DNA from: G963666945 sp963666945
GTDB taxonomy: Bacteria > Bacteroidota > Bacteroidia > Bacteroidales > Marinifilaceae
Length of the DNA stretch: 22,371 nt
Assembly (NCBI GenBank): GCA_963666945.2
Contig: CAXXRT010000038.1
Coordinates: 1 to 22,371 of the forward strand
Direction: 5' to 3'
Position 1 is the stretch's first letter. Every line of letters starts with the position of its first letter. Shown one piece after another: positions 9,285 to 21,648 of the stretch. A program made the position numbers and the translations under genes. The notes below the pieces were generated by a model. The model was not told where the DNA came from, did no database searches, and worked only from the letters and a program-made list of their open reading frames with translations.

Positions 9285-9455
9285 CATCCGCTTTCGAGAG
9301 AGAGGGCAGGCAACAGAAGGGATGACAGGAGGGTTTGAGATGTTGATATGTATTGTAGAAAGGAAAAGTTCGCAGTAGCGATATTTTCTCTGAAACGATA
9401 ACAAAATACTGAAAGACAAAAGCGAAAAACTTTTGAAAAAAAAACTTCAGAAACA

Positions 9456-9487
9456 TTTGGAGTGAAAAGAAAAAAGACATACTTTTG
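9456..9487 (+). promoter_or_regulatory. rRNA operon promoter P2
   Basis: TTTG (9456-9459), 20 bases, then TACTTTTG (9480-9487), an exact match to the Bacteroides consensus. CCGCTTTC (9491-9498) follows, placed as in P1. The T/A-rich stretch just upstream (AAAACTTTTGAAAAAAAAAC) resembles an UP-like region. The transcribed leader of about 215 bases that follows is purine-rich. Confidence 0.8.
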
Positions 9488-9604
9488 TCCCCGCTTTCAA
9501 ACGATAACAGAGAGATAGAGAAGGTCAACGGACCGAAAAGAGAGGGAAGCAAAACTACTGACGAAGAGAAGGATTGAGTAGGAGAGATAAGTCAGCAATA
9601 TAAC

Positions 9605-9614
9605 GTTCTTTGAT
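9605..9614 (+). promoter_or_regulatory. boxA-like antitermination element upstream of 16S
   Basis: GTTCTTTGAT resembles the bacterial rRNA boxA (TGCTCTTTAACA type), bound as RNA by NusB-S10. A matching copy (GTTCTTTGACAT) precedes the 23S gene, supporting this reading. Confidence 0.6.
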
Positions 9615-9620
9615 AATATT

Positions 9621-9647
9621 TAATAAGCACAAAAAACAAGGTAAGTG
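9621..9647 (+). other. 5' arm of the 16S precursor processing stem
   Basis: TAATAAGCACAA at 9621-9632 is perfectly complementary to 11270-11281, beyond the 16S 3' end. The pairing continues through ACAAGGTAAGTG with 11257-11269 using G-U pairs. This is the long stem that brackets 16S in precursor rRNA and is usually cut by RNase III. Confidence 0.7.
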
Positions 9648-9705
9648 TAACCTGAGGATTTAGGAGATATTAATCTGTATAAGGAATAATATTTTAATTT
9701 TTTAT

Positions 9706-11237
<1,532 letters not shown>

Positions 11238-11240
11238 GGA

Positions 11241-11281
11241 GCAGATTAACTATCTGCACTTATTTTGTCTTGTGCTTATTA
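11241..11281 (+). other. Hairpin and 3' arm of the 16S processing stem
   Basis: Just after 16S a 6-bp hairpin (GCAGAT, loop TAACT, ATCTGC) is followed by 11257-11281, which pairs with 9621-9647. Confidence 0.6.
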
Positions 11282-11295
11282 TTTATATATATGTA

Positions 11296-11348
11296 GGATA
11301 GCTGGAGCTATAATAAAAGAGATTAAGGTTCGATTCCTTAACTATCCC
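11296..11348 (+). other. Truncated tRNA-like remnant in the 16S-23S spacer
   Basis: The acceptor arms GGATAG (11296-11301) and CTATCC (11342-11347) pair. A canonical T arm lies at 11324-11340: 5-bp stem TAAGG/CCTTA with a 7-base loop TTCGATT, one base before the acceptor 3' strand. Only 22 bases separate the 5' acceptor strand from the T arm, filled by a short ATAGCT/AGCTAT inverted repeat and A-rich sequence. There is no anticodon arm and no encoded CCA. About 52 nt in all, it looks like a tRNA gene that lost its middle. Identity cannot be assigned. Confidence 0.65.
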
Positions 11349-11356
11349 CGTATAAA

Positions 11357-11368
11357 GTTCTTTGACAT
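11357..11368 (+). promoter_or_regulatory. boxA-like element upstream of 23S
   Basis: GTTCTTTGACAT is a second copy of the boxA-like motif found before 16S and lies about 50 bases before the 23S 5' end. Confidence 0.6.
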
Positions 11369-11393
11369 GTTGTAATCAGAATCATAAAGTAAA
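11365..11393 (+). other. 5' arm of the 23S precursor processing stem
   Basis: AATCAGAATC at 11374-11383 is perfectly complementary to 14322-14331, past the 23S 3' end. Flanking CATGT and TAAAG segments can pair with the sequence up to 14340 and down to about 14311. Confidence 0.6.
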
Positions 11394-11411
11394 GAGATAA
11401 TTATATCAATA

Positions 11412-14299
<2,888 letters not shown>

Positions 14300-14363
14300 T
14301 ATGTTTATCCTTTTACTAAAGGATTCTGATTTCAGACATGTTGATACAAGACTTAAAGAATTT

Positions 14364-14475
14364 AAGGTGTCTATAGCATAGGGGAACCACCTCTTCCCAT
14401 ACCGAACAGAGAAGTTAAGCCCTATAGCGCCGATGGTACTGCAGAAATGTGGGAGAGTAGGTCGACGCCGGCCTT
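14364..14475 (+). rRNA. rrf: 5S ribosomal RNA
   Basis: The 5' and 3' ends pair through TAAGG (14363-14367) and CCTTA (14472-14476). The core motifs CCCATACCGAACAGAGAAGTTAAG and GCGCCGATGGTACT are typical of bacterial 5S. It lies about 65 bases after 23S, in the standard 16S-23S-5S order. Confidence 0.95.
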
Positions 14476-14476
14476 A

Positions 14477-14511
14477 CAAAAGAGAGTTCAGTTTTTGAGC
14501 TCTCTTTTTTT
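14477..14511 (+). terminator. Rho-independent terminator of the rRNA operon
   Basis: A 9-bp stem with one G-U pair (AGAGAGTTC at 14481-14489 with GAGCTCTCT at 14497-14505) has a 7-base loop and is followed by a run of T to 14511. On the other strand the stem is followed by TTTTG, so it could also end the convergent OmpA-family transcript, whose stop is 29 bases away. Confidence 0.85.
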
Positions 14512-14539
14512 GTATATATACTTTTCTGGGAATGCTGGA

Positions 14540-15766
14540 TTATCTATTTATTCTTACGAATTCAACTCTGCGATTATTGGCCTTTCCTTCTGGTGTGGAA
14601 TTTGTATCAATAGGCTTATTTTCGCCCCATACTTTTGATTCTAATCGATCGGAGGTTATTCCCATATCTGTTAATGTTAGTAAAACTCTTTGTGCTCTTT
14701 GTTCTGAGAGAAGTTGATTTGTGGCTTCATCTCCATCACTGTCAGTATGACCTTCTATGCTGAATTTTATTTCTGAATTTTTCTCCATTAATGTGTAAAT
14801 ACTATTGATTATTCCCATTGATTCCGGAAGAAGTGAAGAGCTGTTTACTTTGAATCTAATGCCGTTTGCAATTATTTTTCCATCTTGCATTACTTTATCA
14901 TAGTACTTTACGCCTCCTTCTGCAATTCTTATGTTTTTAATGTAATAAAGGTTGTTGTTTTTGCAGTGATAACTATGTAAGGAAAGTCCTTTGGGATTAA
15001 AATCTACTCGGGGAATATTTATTAATCTTGTTTCGTCAAGGTATCCCTTAAGTTTTCCTTTGGTAAAGGCAATAGCTATGTGTATCCACCTTCTTTTTTC
15101 AAGGTTCTTATTGTCCGGGTGAAAACTGTAGGATTGGCCATATTCCATTTTGTTGTAATTTGTTTTAAGGCTTGTTCCGCATGATTGCTGATTTTTTCTG
15201 TCATAAAAATATACTACAAAATTGTCAGGACCTGTATATAAGTCAAATTCTATTGTAAATATGTCTGGCAGGTAATCTTCTTTAGCATCTTTAATATATG
15301 GAATTATTGTTGGTGCTCCATCTCTGAACATTATTACATTTTCCCCGCCAAATTCCGCTATCTCTACATTTCCTCTGTCTAAATCCCATCTGGACGGAAA
15401 TTCACCATTTTCTTCATTTATAAGTTTGTCTTCGAATATAACTTTATCTCCTGGTATGAAATCGTATTTTGACCATTTGAGCATTGGCTTTTCCTGTGTT
15501 TGCTGGTTATTGTTATTATTGGACTGTGCTTGCTCATCGTTTTTAGATTGGTTTGTTTTTTCTTCCTTATTTTGTTCTTTTTTTTTGCCTAGTATACCTC
15601 CAATACTCTTTTCCAGATTTATAGATTTTTTTTTGATAGTTTTATTTATCTTGGGAATAACCCGTTTGGTTGTATCTTTTTTCTTGGGAATAATTTCTTG
15701 TGCACTACCAATAATACTTAATAGTAGAATTATTGACATAATAATGATTGATAGTTTACTTTTCAT
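14540..15766 (-). CDS. OmpA-family envelope protein with a lectin-like middle domain
   Basis: A 408-residue exported protein. Residues 1-22 are a signal peptide ending IGSA-Q, with no lipobox Cys. Residues about 25-92 are a Lys/Asn/Gln-rich linker with poly-Asn. Residues about 95-290 form a beta-rich region resembling a concanavalin A/LamG-like sandwich (FTIEFDLYTGPDNFVVYFYD, then RRWIHIAIAFTKGKLKGYLD). The last 105 residues are an OmpA C-terminal peptidoglycan-binding domain with its hallmarks: FKVNSSSLLPES, EGHTDSDG and NRRVEF, containing the Asp and Arg that bind diaminopimelate. It is probably anchored to the cell wall with the middle domain binding a glycan or protein, which is inference. 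It lies downstream of tamB on the same strand, with a 278-base gap in which I see no clear promoter. Confidence 0.88.
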   Translation of the reverse strand: MKSKLSIIIMSIILLLSIIGSAQEIIPKKKDTTKRVIPKINKTIKKKSINLEKSIGGILGKKKEQNKEEKTNQSKNDEQAQSNNNNNQQTQEKPMLKWSKYDFIPGDKVIFEDKLINEENGEFPSRWDLDRGNVEIAEFGGENVIMFRDGAPTIIPYIKDAKEDYLPDIFTIEFDLYTGPDNFVVYFYDRKNQQSCGTSLKTNYNKMEYGQSYSFHPDNKNLEKRRWIHIAIAFTKGKLKGYLDETRLINIPRVDFNPKGLSLHSYHCKNNNLYYIKNIRIAEGGVKYYDKVMQDGKIIANGIRFKVNSSSLLPESMGIINSIYTLMEKNSEIKFSIEGHTDSDGDEATNQLLSEQRAQRVLLTLTDMGITSDRLESKVWGENKPIDTNSTPEGKANNRRVEFVRINR

Positions 15767-16044
15767 TGCTTTATAGATTTTTTATTTATTAAATTGTCAT
15801 TACCAAATGATGTTTATACTATTAGGTAGTGAATAAATAGAATTTGACCACTAGAGAAGTATTTGGTGGTAAGTTTAAATATTGCAAGGAACGTTACTTA
15901 TAAATTTACAGAATTATGGCTATAATATGATTTATTAGCAGTAATTTTTTGTGGATGTTTATTGATTGGTAATCAATTGATAAATAATAGAGATTAAAGT
16001 CTTCTTTATTTATATTTTAGTTTAAAAATAACCAGGGAAATTGT

Positions 16045-19000
16045 TTATTTTTTCTTTCTGCCACTAAGGAATTTGAAATATTTTTTGAGAAGGTCTTTAA
16101 TCTTTTTGAATTCTTCCTGATATGAAATACCTACTCCCTGTGTTGTGCTCGCTGATTTGTATGTTAGCTGTTCGTTGTTATGTGAGTATGCTTTTAATCT
16201 AAGGCTTCCTTTATCGTTTAGTTTGACGTCTATATCGAAGTCTCCTACAATATTATTCTTCCTTTCCTGAGCATTGGGGTTGTTTCCCATGTCAACATTA
16301 CCGTTTATATTAATTTCAACCCTGTCGTTAAATATTTGTGTTGACAATGCCAGCTCTATTTCATCATTCGATAATTCGTCTTTTGGATGGTATTTAAAAC
16401 CTATATCAACATTATTGCTTATTTGAGATAGCCAATTGCTTAACTGGTTGGAAAGGAGTTCACTGGCCGTTGCAACACCTGCATTCTGGTTGTAGCCCTT
16501 CGACTCATCTGTGATTGTGATGTATTCAGGCGTGTAGAATTTATTTAATACAAGTAAGTATAGTATTTGTTTATTTATATCGTCCTGACTTCTAAAAAGA
16601 CTTTCTACATAACTTTTTGTTTGTTGATCCAGAGTAGGAAAATCAATTGAAAAGTTTATCGCAGGATTGTTAAGATTTTCTTTTAATTCCATAATACACG
16701 AAACAGGGACTTTCTTAGTACTGCTTAATCCTGTTGTAGTTGTTTCTTCTGCAATTAAATCGTGTAGAGTAGTTTTTACATTGTATATGGCTTTAATATC
16801 TATATTTGCTTTATATGGATCTCCATTCCATTTAATATTACTTCCTTTGGCGATAGTAAATCTTTTGTTAATTACATTTTGGAGTGTGAACAAATATGAT
16901 CCTTTCGATATGTTGTAGTTTCCATATATTTCTAATTCACCATTTTTATCAAGTGATAGTTTTATATCTCCTTGACCGTTTGCTTTTATTGCATCACCAA
17001 TTCTTGAATCTAAAATTATTTGGGTATTTGCATCTTCTGTGATTTCAAGATTACAGTTTAGGTTTATGTTTGAATAATCAATTTGATTTTTTTGTTTATT
17101 TGTTTCAGTATCCGATTGTTTATTTGATTTATCAATGAATGTAATAAAATCATTTTCAATTGCTTCACTTGCTTGGTTTATTGGGATGTTGATATCTGTA
17201 TTTTTTTCTGATTTTGCAGAAATATCAATATTAAGGTCATTAAAATCTCCTTTAACTTGTACTAATCCGCTGGCGTATGCTTTACCATAGAATGACTGAT
17301 TATCTGAGAAAGTAGTATTGAGAAGGTGAAATTGGTTAAATGAAAGATTTAAGTCCAGAAACAGATCCTTTTTGAAATCAATGTTCCCATTTAAGCTAGC
17401 TTCTTTATTATTCTCGTCATATAGATTAAAATCTTTAAAGTGTATATTTCTTGCTCTAAAGAAGATTGTGTCATTACACTTATACTTTGTTTGTGTGTAA
17501 TTAATTTTGAATTGGGAACTATCAAGGGAGACAAATCCAACAATATTAGGATTATCAATTGTATTATAAATATTAATTTTGCCAGAAGCATGGCCTTTCA
17601 TCTCAGAGAATACAGAAGACAGGTGATTCTCAATATAATGCAGACTTATTGCGTTGAGATTTGTTGTGAAGTTAATTTTTTCATCAAGTGGTCGGTACCA
17701 GCCGTTTATCTTTAATTGATTTATATTATTAATCCATGAATCGGCATTTACAAGCAGTTTTTTCGTTTTGTTATTCCATTTTGAATTAATATATATATCC
17801 CCAATAGAATCTTTACTAACAACAAGATTTTTAATGCTAATATTGGAATTAGTCAGTTTATTGTTATAATAATCTTTTATTGATATTCTACCGTTAAGTA
17901 ATCCTCCGAGTTTGAATTTATTGTTGGCTAAGAGAATATTGAGTTCCTGAAGATCGCATTTGTGGAACTCTAGATTTAGGCTATCAGAGGTATTTTCTGA
18001 TATTTTTCCGGATACTCCAATATATTGGTTTAGTCTGTTAATTTTGAAGTCATTAATCTGGTAGCTATTACTGTCAATAATAATGGTGGAAGGATTGAAT
18101 GTCCATAGGCTGTCTGCCAGTAAAAGAGTTCCGGGCTTGAGTTCTATACTGGTGTATGGATTGCCGGTTTTTATATTTTTACTTACTGTAGCTTCGACTC
18201 CAAAATAACCGCTATATGTATATTTACCCCAGTTGCTCCACATAAACTCTGCCGAATAATTATTATTTCCGGCTTTTACAATATTTCTGAAGTTGTAGAT
18301 GGAATAATCATCAGTGATACTAATTTTATCTGAAGTTGTTGTTATGTCGATATTATCGCTATTGGTTACAAGGTTTATTTTTAGATTCTGAACGTTATTA
18401 TTTTTGTAGGAAATATATGGTGTGGCTATATCCAGTATAGTGTTTTTTTTATCTAATTTATGTTCCCATTGAAGAGTAGAGTTTTCCTGAAGTCTTATTT
18501 CGGGATAAAATAGTTCAAATAGTTTAGATGTCTGTTTTAGTTTTAAATCAAGGCTAAAAGAATTGATTGTATCGTTTTTAAGGAAACTGTAATCAGGAGC
18601 GTATGCAGGGATATAAAAGTAAATAAAGTTTTTAAGATGATCTTTAAGTGCAGAAAAATTATATCTTCCAGTAAGATTTAGATTAGCAAAGTCAGACATC
18701 AATGTTAGGCTTTTTGCTTTTTCTTTGGTTTCGGTAAATAAATAGAAATTATTTAAATCCAGTTTTCCCCGTTTATTTAGTAATGTTGTATTTGAAAATT
18801 TAATTGTGCCCAGGAAATTATCTATGCTATTCCCGGAAAAGTCTGCTAATAAATCAAAAGATATATCTAGGGAATTTTTATTATCTACAATATTAAGATG
18901 TTCCAGTTTTGCATTTTTTACAGAAGTGATAAAATTTGCTCTGGGTGATTCTTTATCCCAATAAAGACTACCTTTAAAATCAAGATTTATATTGGGATCG

Positions 19001-20490
19001 GATAATTTGACTTCACCATTAAATTTTTTCTGTTCGAAATAGCCATTCAAAGAAATATTCTGATAATTATAGTCATTACAGGTGAAGTTTGATATATTTC
19101 CGTTTATAATTCCACTGAATCCTGTAAGGTTATTGTATTTACCATTTAGCTTTGTTTTTAAACTTAAGCTGCCATAAAGAGTGTTGTCAAACAGAATTGC
19201 GGAATTAAAATTATTTAATTGAACAGCCCCTTTGATATCAAGATTCTCTATCTTATTATTTGGAGATATCTCAATATTTGTATTTATTTCTCCGGCTTTT
19301 GTATGAAATATCCCTGAGCATTTAAAATCTCCCAAATATCCTATGTAATCCCCTTTGTAAGTTATGTTCCCAAGTCTTGATAAAGAAGTGGGGAATGTAT
19401 ATTTATTATCGTCTTCCCATGGGATAAATATTTTTTCTATATCGTTTACATTAATCTGAAATTTGCTGAAGTTGGCTGTAAAATAAGTTTCTTTAAAATA
19501 TGGTAATCCTTTCGATTTAAATTCTCCTTCGATTATAGTGCTGTCTGCGTACCATACTTTTATTTTTTCAGCTTTAAGTTTACTAACAGTATTGTATACA
19601 TTGGCCTTGCCATGAATTGTTTCCTTAAAACCTTTTAATCTATTATTAAAATAAGCCAAATCTTCAAAAGAAACAGCAGAATTGTTTACAATGTATTTTT
19701 GCTGCATCTTTTGGGTGAAATATTTCCAGTATTGTTTATTTGGTATCCAATTATATTCCAGGGTGTCAAGATTTAAATTACTCTTTGGTGTTATAATATT
19801 AAGATTATTTATGAGCAGATTATTGTTTTTTATTTCGGTATGTGATTTAAATCCTGTGACAATAAATCCTGTTTTCTCCCTAAAACTGATATTGTTGATA
19901 TCTAAGTGTACTACTTCTTTTTTTGTTTCCAGATTTCGAATATCTATATTCAAATTAGTTAAATATACATCATCCCAGTTGATTTCGTAATCCACCTTTT
20001 CTTTTCTGTATGTAACGTAGGCAAATCGGGAATCTTTTATAAGTATATTTTTGATTGAGAAAGATAATGGGTTTTCTGATTCTTTTGAATTAGGATTGCT
20101 TAATGAATCTATTAGAAAATCAAAGTTTAGTTTTACTCCTTTTTGTTCGTAAAGATTTATAAAGCTTTTATTTAATTCTACTTTTTTAAGATGTAATGAA
20201 GGTTTTTTTAAGCTGAAAGAATCGATTTGTATTGTTAGTGATTCTGCAAAAAGCAGAGTATCTTTTTTATAATCTTCAATGAAGAAATTCTTAAGAATTA
20301 TCTTTTTGAAAGGATAAAATCTGATACCTTTCACCTCTATAGTTGAGCCTGTCTTTTGCGATAAATAATTAGTTATTCTGTCGCAAATTCTATTTTGTAT
20401 GAAAGGAGTTAAAAAAAGAAGGTATGCAATAATCAGTAGGCCGATTATTGTTGTGACTGAAATAAGTGATATTTTATATATTTTTTTTAT
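16045..20490 (-). CDS. tamB: TamB/AsmA-like translocation and assembly module protein
   Basis: A very large envelope protein of the TamB (DUF490) family, bridging inner and outer membranes and linked to outer-membrane protein or phospholipid delivery. Most of its length is repeating beta strands. The C-terminal DUF490 region (about residues 1130-1470) includes KLNDKGSLRLKAYS and the basic tail RKKK. The first standard start codon, GTG 20334, yields 1429 residues without any membrane anchor. The same frame extends upstream with no stop to an ATA at 20490, preceded by AGGGA at normal spacing, and would add an N-terminal KKIYKISLISV plus a hydrophobic helix (LLIIAYLLFLTPFI), exactly the signal anchor expected; this gives 1481 residues. 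I therefore prefer 20490. It is divergent from tsaD, a neighbourhood common in Bacteroidales. Confidence 0.88.
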   Translation of the reverse strand: MKKIYKISLISVTTIIGLLIIAYLLFLTPFIQNRICDRITNYLSQKTGSTIEVKGIRFYPFKKIILKNFFIEDYKKDTLLFAESLTIQIDSFSLKKPSLHLKKVELNKSFINLYEQKGVKLNFDFLIDSLSNPNSKESENPLSFSIKNILIKDSRFAYVTYRKEKVDYEINWDDVYLTNLNIDIRNLETKKEVVHLDINNISFREKTGFIVTGFKSHTEIKNNNLLINNLNIITPKSNLNLDTLEYNWIPNKQYWKYFTQKMQQKYIVNNSAVSFEDLAYFNNRLKGFKETIHGKANVYNTVSKLKAEKIKVWYADSTIIEGEFKSKGLPYFKETYFTANFSKFQINVNDIEKIFIPWEDDNKYTFPTSLSRLGNITYKGDYIGYLGDFKCSGIFHTKAGEINTNIEISPNNKIENLDIKGAVQLNNFNSAILFDNTLYGSLSLKTKLNGKYNNLTGFSGIINGNISNFTCNDYNYQNISLNGYFEQKKFNGEVKLSDPNINLDFKGSLYWDKESPRANFITSVKNAKLEHLNIVDNKNSLDISFDLLADFSGNSIDNFLGTIKFSNTTLLNKRGKLDLNNFYLFTETKEKAKSLTLMSDFANLNLTGRYNFSALKDHLKNFIYFYIPAYAPDYSFLKNDTINSFSLDLKLKQTSKLFELFYPEIRLQENSTLQWEHKLDKKNTILDIATPYISYKNNNVQNLKINLVTNSDNIDITTTSDKISITDDYSIYNFRNIVKAGNNNYSAEFMWSNWGKYTYSGYFGVEATVSKNIKTGNPYTSIELKPGTLLLADSLWTFNPSTIIIDSNSYQINDFKINRLNQYIGVSGKISENTSDSLNLEFHKCDLQELNILLANNKFKLGGLLNGRISIKDYYNNKLTNSNISIKNLVVSKDSIGDIYINSKWNNKTKKLLVNADSWINNINQLKINGWYRPLDEKINFTTNLNAISLHYIENHLSSVFSEMKGHASGKINIYNTIDNPNIVGFVSLDSSQFKINYTQTKYKCNDTIFFRARNIHFKDFNLYDENNKEASLNGNIDFKKDLFLDLNLSFNQFHLLNTTFSDNQSFYGKAYASGLVQVKGDFNDLNIDISAKSEKNTDINIPINQASEAIENDFITFIDKSNKQSDTETNKQKNQIDYSNINLNCNLEITEDANTQIILDSRIGDAIKANGQGDIKLSLDKNGELEIYGNYNISKGSYLFTLQNVINKRFTIAKGSNIKWNGDPYKANIDIKAIYNVKTTLHDLIAEETTTTGLSSTKKVPVSCIMELKENLNNPAINFSIDFPTLDQQTKSYVESLFRSQDDINKQILYLLVLNKFYTPEYITITDESKGYNQNAGVATASELLSNQLSNWLSQISNNVDIGFKYHPKDELSNDEIELALSTQIFNDRVEININGNVDMGNNPNAQERKNNIVGDFDIDVKLNDKGSLRLKAYSHNNEQLTYKSASTTQGVGISYQEEFKKIKDLLKKYFKFLSGRKKK

Positions 20491-20517
20491 AGCTTTGTCC
20501 CTTTAAGTAGTGAAATA

Positions 20518-20525
20518 CAAAATTA
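20518..20525 (-). promoter_or_regulatory. Candidate -7 box of the tamB promoter
   Basis: TAATTTTG on the minus strand fits TAnnTTTG and lies 28 bases before the proposed ATA start. No TTG is present 19-21 bases further upstream, so the match is weak in this AT-rich gap. Confidence 0.3.
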
Positions 20526-20619
20526 GTTAAAATACGAGAAAGAATCTACTAAAAAATACTAGTTTATAAGTTTTTTTCTTTCTTTGTGGAGATGGCTATA
20601 TTTTAAAAATTTTGAGAAA

Positions 20620-21645
20620 ATGAGTGTTGTTATTTTAGGGATAGAATCATCTTGTGATGATACATCAGCAGCGATTATAAAGGATGGATATATATTGTCT
20701 AATGTTATAGCCAGTCAGGATGTGCATAAGGCATATGGAGGCGTTGTTCCTGAATTAGCATCAAGGGCTCATCAGCAAAATATTATACCTGTTGTTGATC
20801 AGGCTATAAAAAAGGCTGGGGTATCGATAGGGGAAATAAATGCAGTTGCCTTCACAAGGGGACCGGGACTGTTAGGCTCGTTGCTTGTAGGAACATCTTT
20901 TGCCAAGGGGTTTGCCCTGTCCAATAATTTACCTCTTATTGAAGTTAATCACCTTCAGGCTCATGTATTGGCTAATTTCATAAAAGAACCGGAAAAAGAT
21001 TTTAAACATCCATCTTTCCCATTTTTAACATTGCTTGTTTCAGGGGGTAATTCACAGATAATTATTGTTAGGGATTATCTTGATATGGAAGTAATAGGTC
21101 AAACTATTGATGATGCAGCAGGGGAAGCTTTTGATAAATGTGCTAAGGTTATGGGATTACCTTATCCTGGAGGTCCCGTTGTTGATAGATTGGCAAAAGA
21201 GGGAAATCCGGATGCTTTTGAATTCAGTAAGCCAAGGATACAGGGATTGGATTATAGTTTTAGCGGTCTTAAAACCTCATTTCTATATTTTTTAAGGGAC
21301 AGAATAAAAGAGAATGCAAACTTTGTTGAAGAGAATATAAATGATTTATGTGCTTCTCTTCAGAAAACCATTGTAGATATTTTACTCAATAAACTGAAAA
21401 AAGCTGTAAAAGAAACTGGAATAAATCAAATTGCTATTGCAGGAGGAGTTTCTGCAAATTCCGGATTGCAGAATACCATGTACGAATATGCTGAAAAGCA
21501 TAAATGGGAAGTATTTATCCCAAAACTTGGTTATTCTCTGGATAATGCAGGAATGGTTGCAGTTACGGGATATTACAAATATCTTAAAAATGATTTTGTT
21601 GGTCAGGATGTTATTCCTTATGCGCGAATGGTTCTTAATGAGTAA
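20620..21645 (+). CDS. tsaD: tRNA N6-adenosine threonylcarbamoyltransferase TsaD
   Basis: The catalytic subunit that transfers the threonylcarbamoyl group from threonylcarbamoyl-AMP to A37 of ANN-decoding tRNAs (t6A), working with TsaB and TsaE in the cytoplasm. The N-terminal signature GIESSCDDTSAAII follows the start directly. The metal-binding histidines are H111 and H115 (NHLQAH), the metal Asp is D308 (SLDNAGM), and the nucleotide-binding loops SGGNSQI and AGGVSANSG are present. With ATG 20620 as the start the protein is 341 residues, close to the usual 337-345. An in-frame ATG at 20584 would add 12 atypical residues and is less likely. The frame is intact. Confidence 0.96.
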   Translation: MSVVILGIESSCDDTSAAIIKDGYILSNVIASQDVHKAYGGVVPELASRAHQQNIIPVVDQAIKKAGVSIGEINAVAFTRGPGLLGSLLVGTSFAKGFALSNNLPLIEVNHLQAHVLANFIKEPEKDFKHPSFPFLTLLVSGGNSQIIIVRDYLDMEVIGQTIDDAAGEAFDKCAKVMGLPYPGGPVVDRLAKEGNPDAFEFSKPRIQGLDYSFSGLKTSFLYFLRDRIKENANFVEENINDLCASLQKTIVDILLNKLKKAVKETGINQIAIAGGVSANSGLQNTMYEYAEKHKWEVFIPKLGYSLDNAGMVAVTGYYKYLKNDFVGQDVIPYARMVLNE

Positions 21646-21648
21646 TAA

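Noticed and set aside
15961..15977. ATTGATT-GGT-AATCAAT inverted repeat downstream of tamB
   Set aside because: Only 7 bp with a 3-base loop and no T tract; expected by chance in an AT-rich gap.
15767..16044. Promoter of the OmpA-family gene in the 278-base gap
   Set aside because: I found no TAnnTTTG box on the minus strand; the gene may be read from tamB or from a promoter I cannot see.
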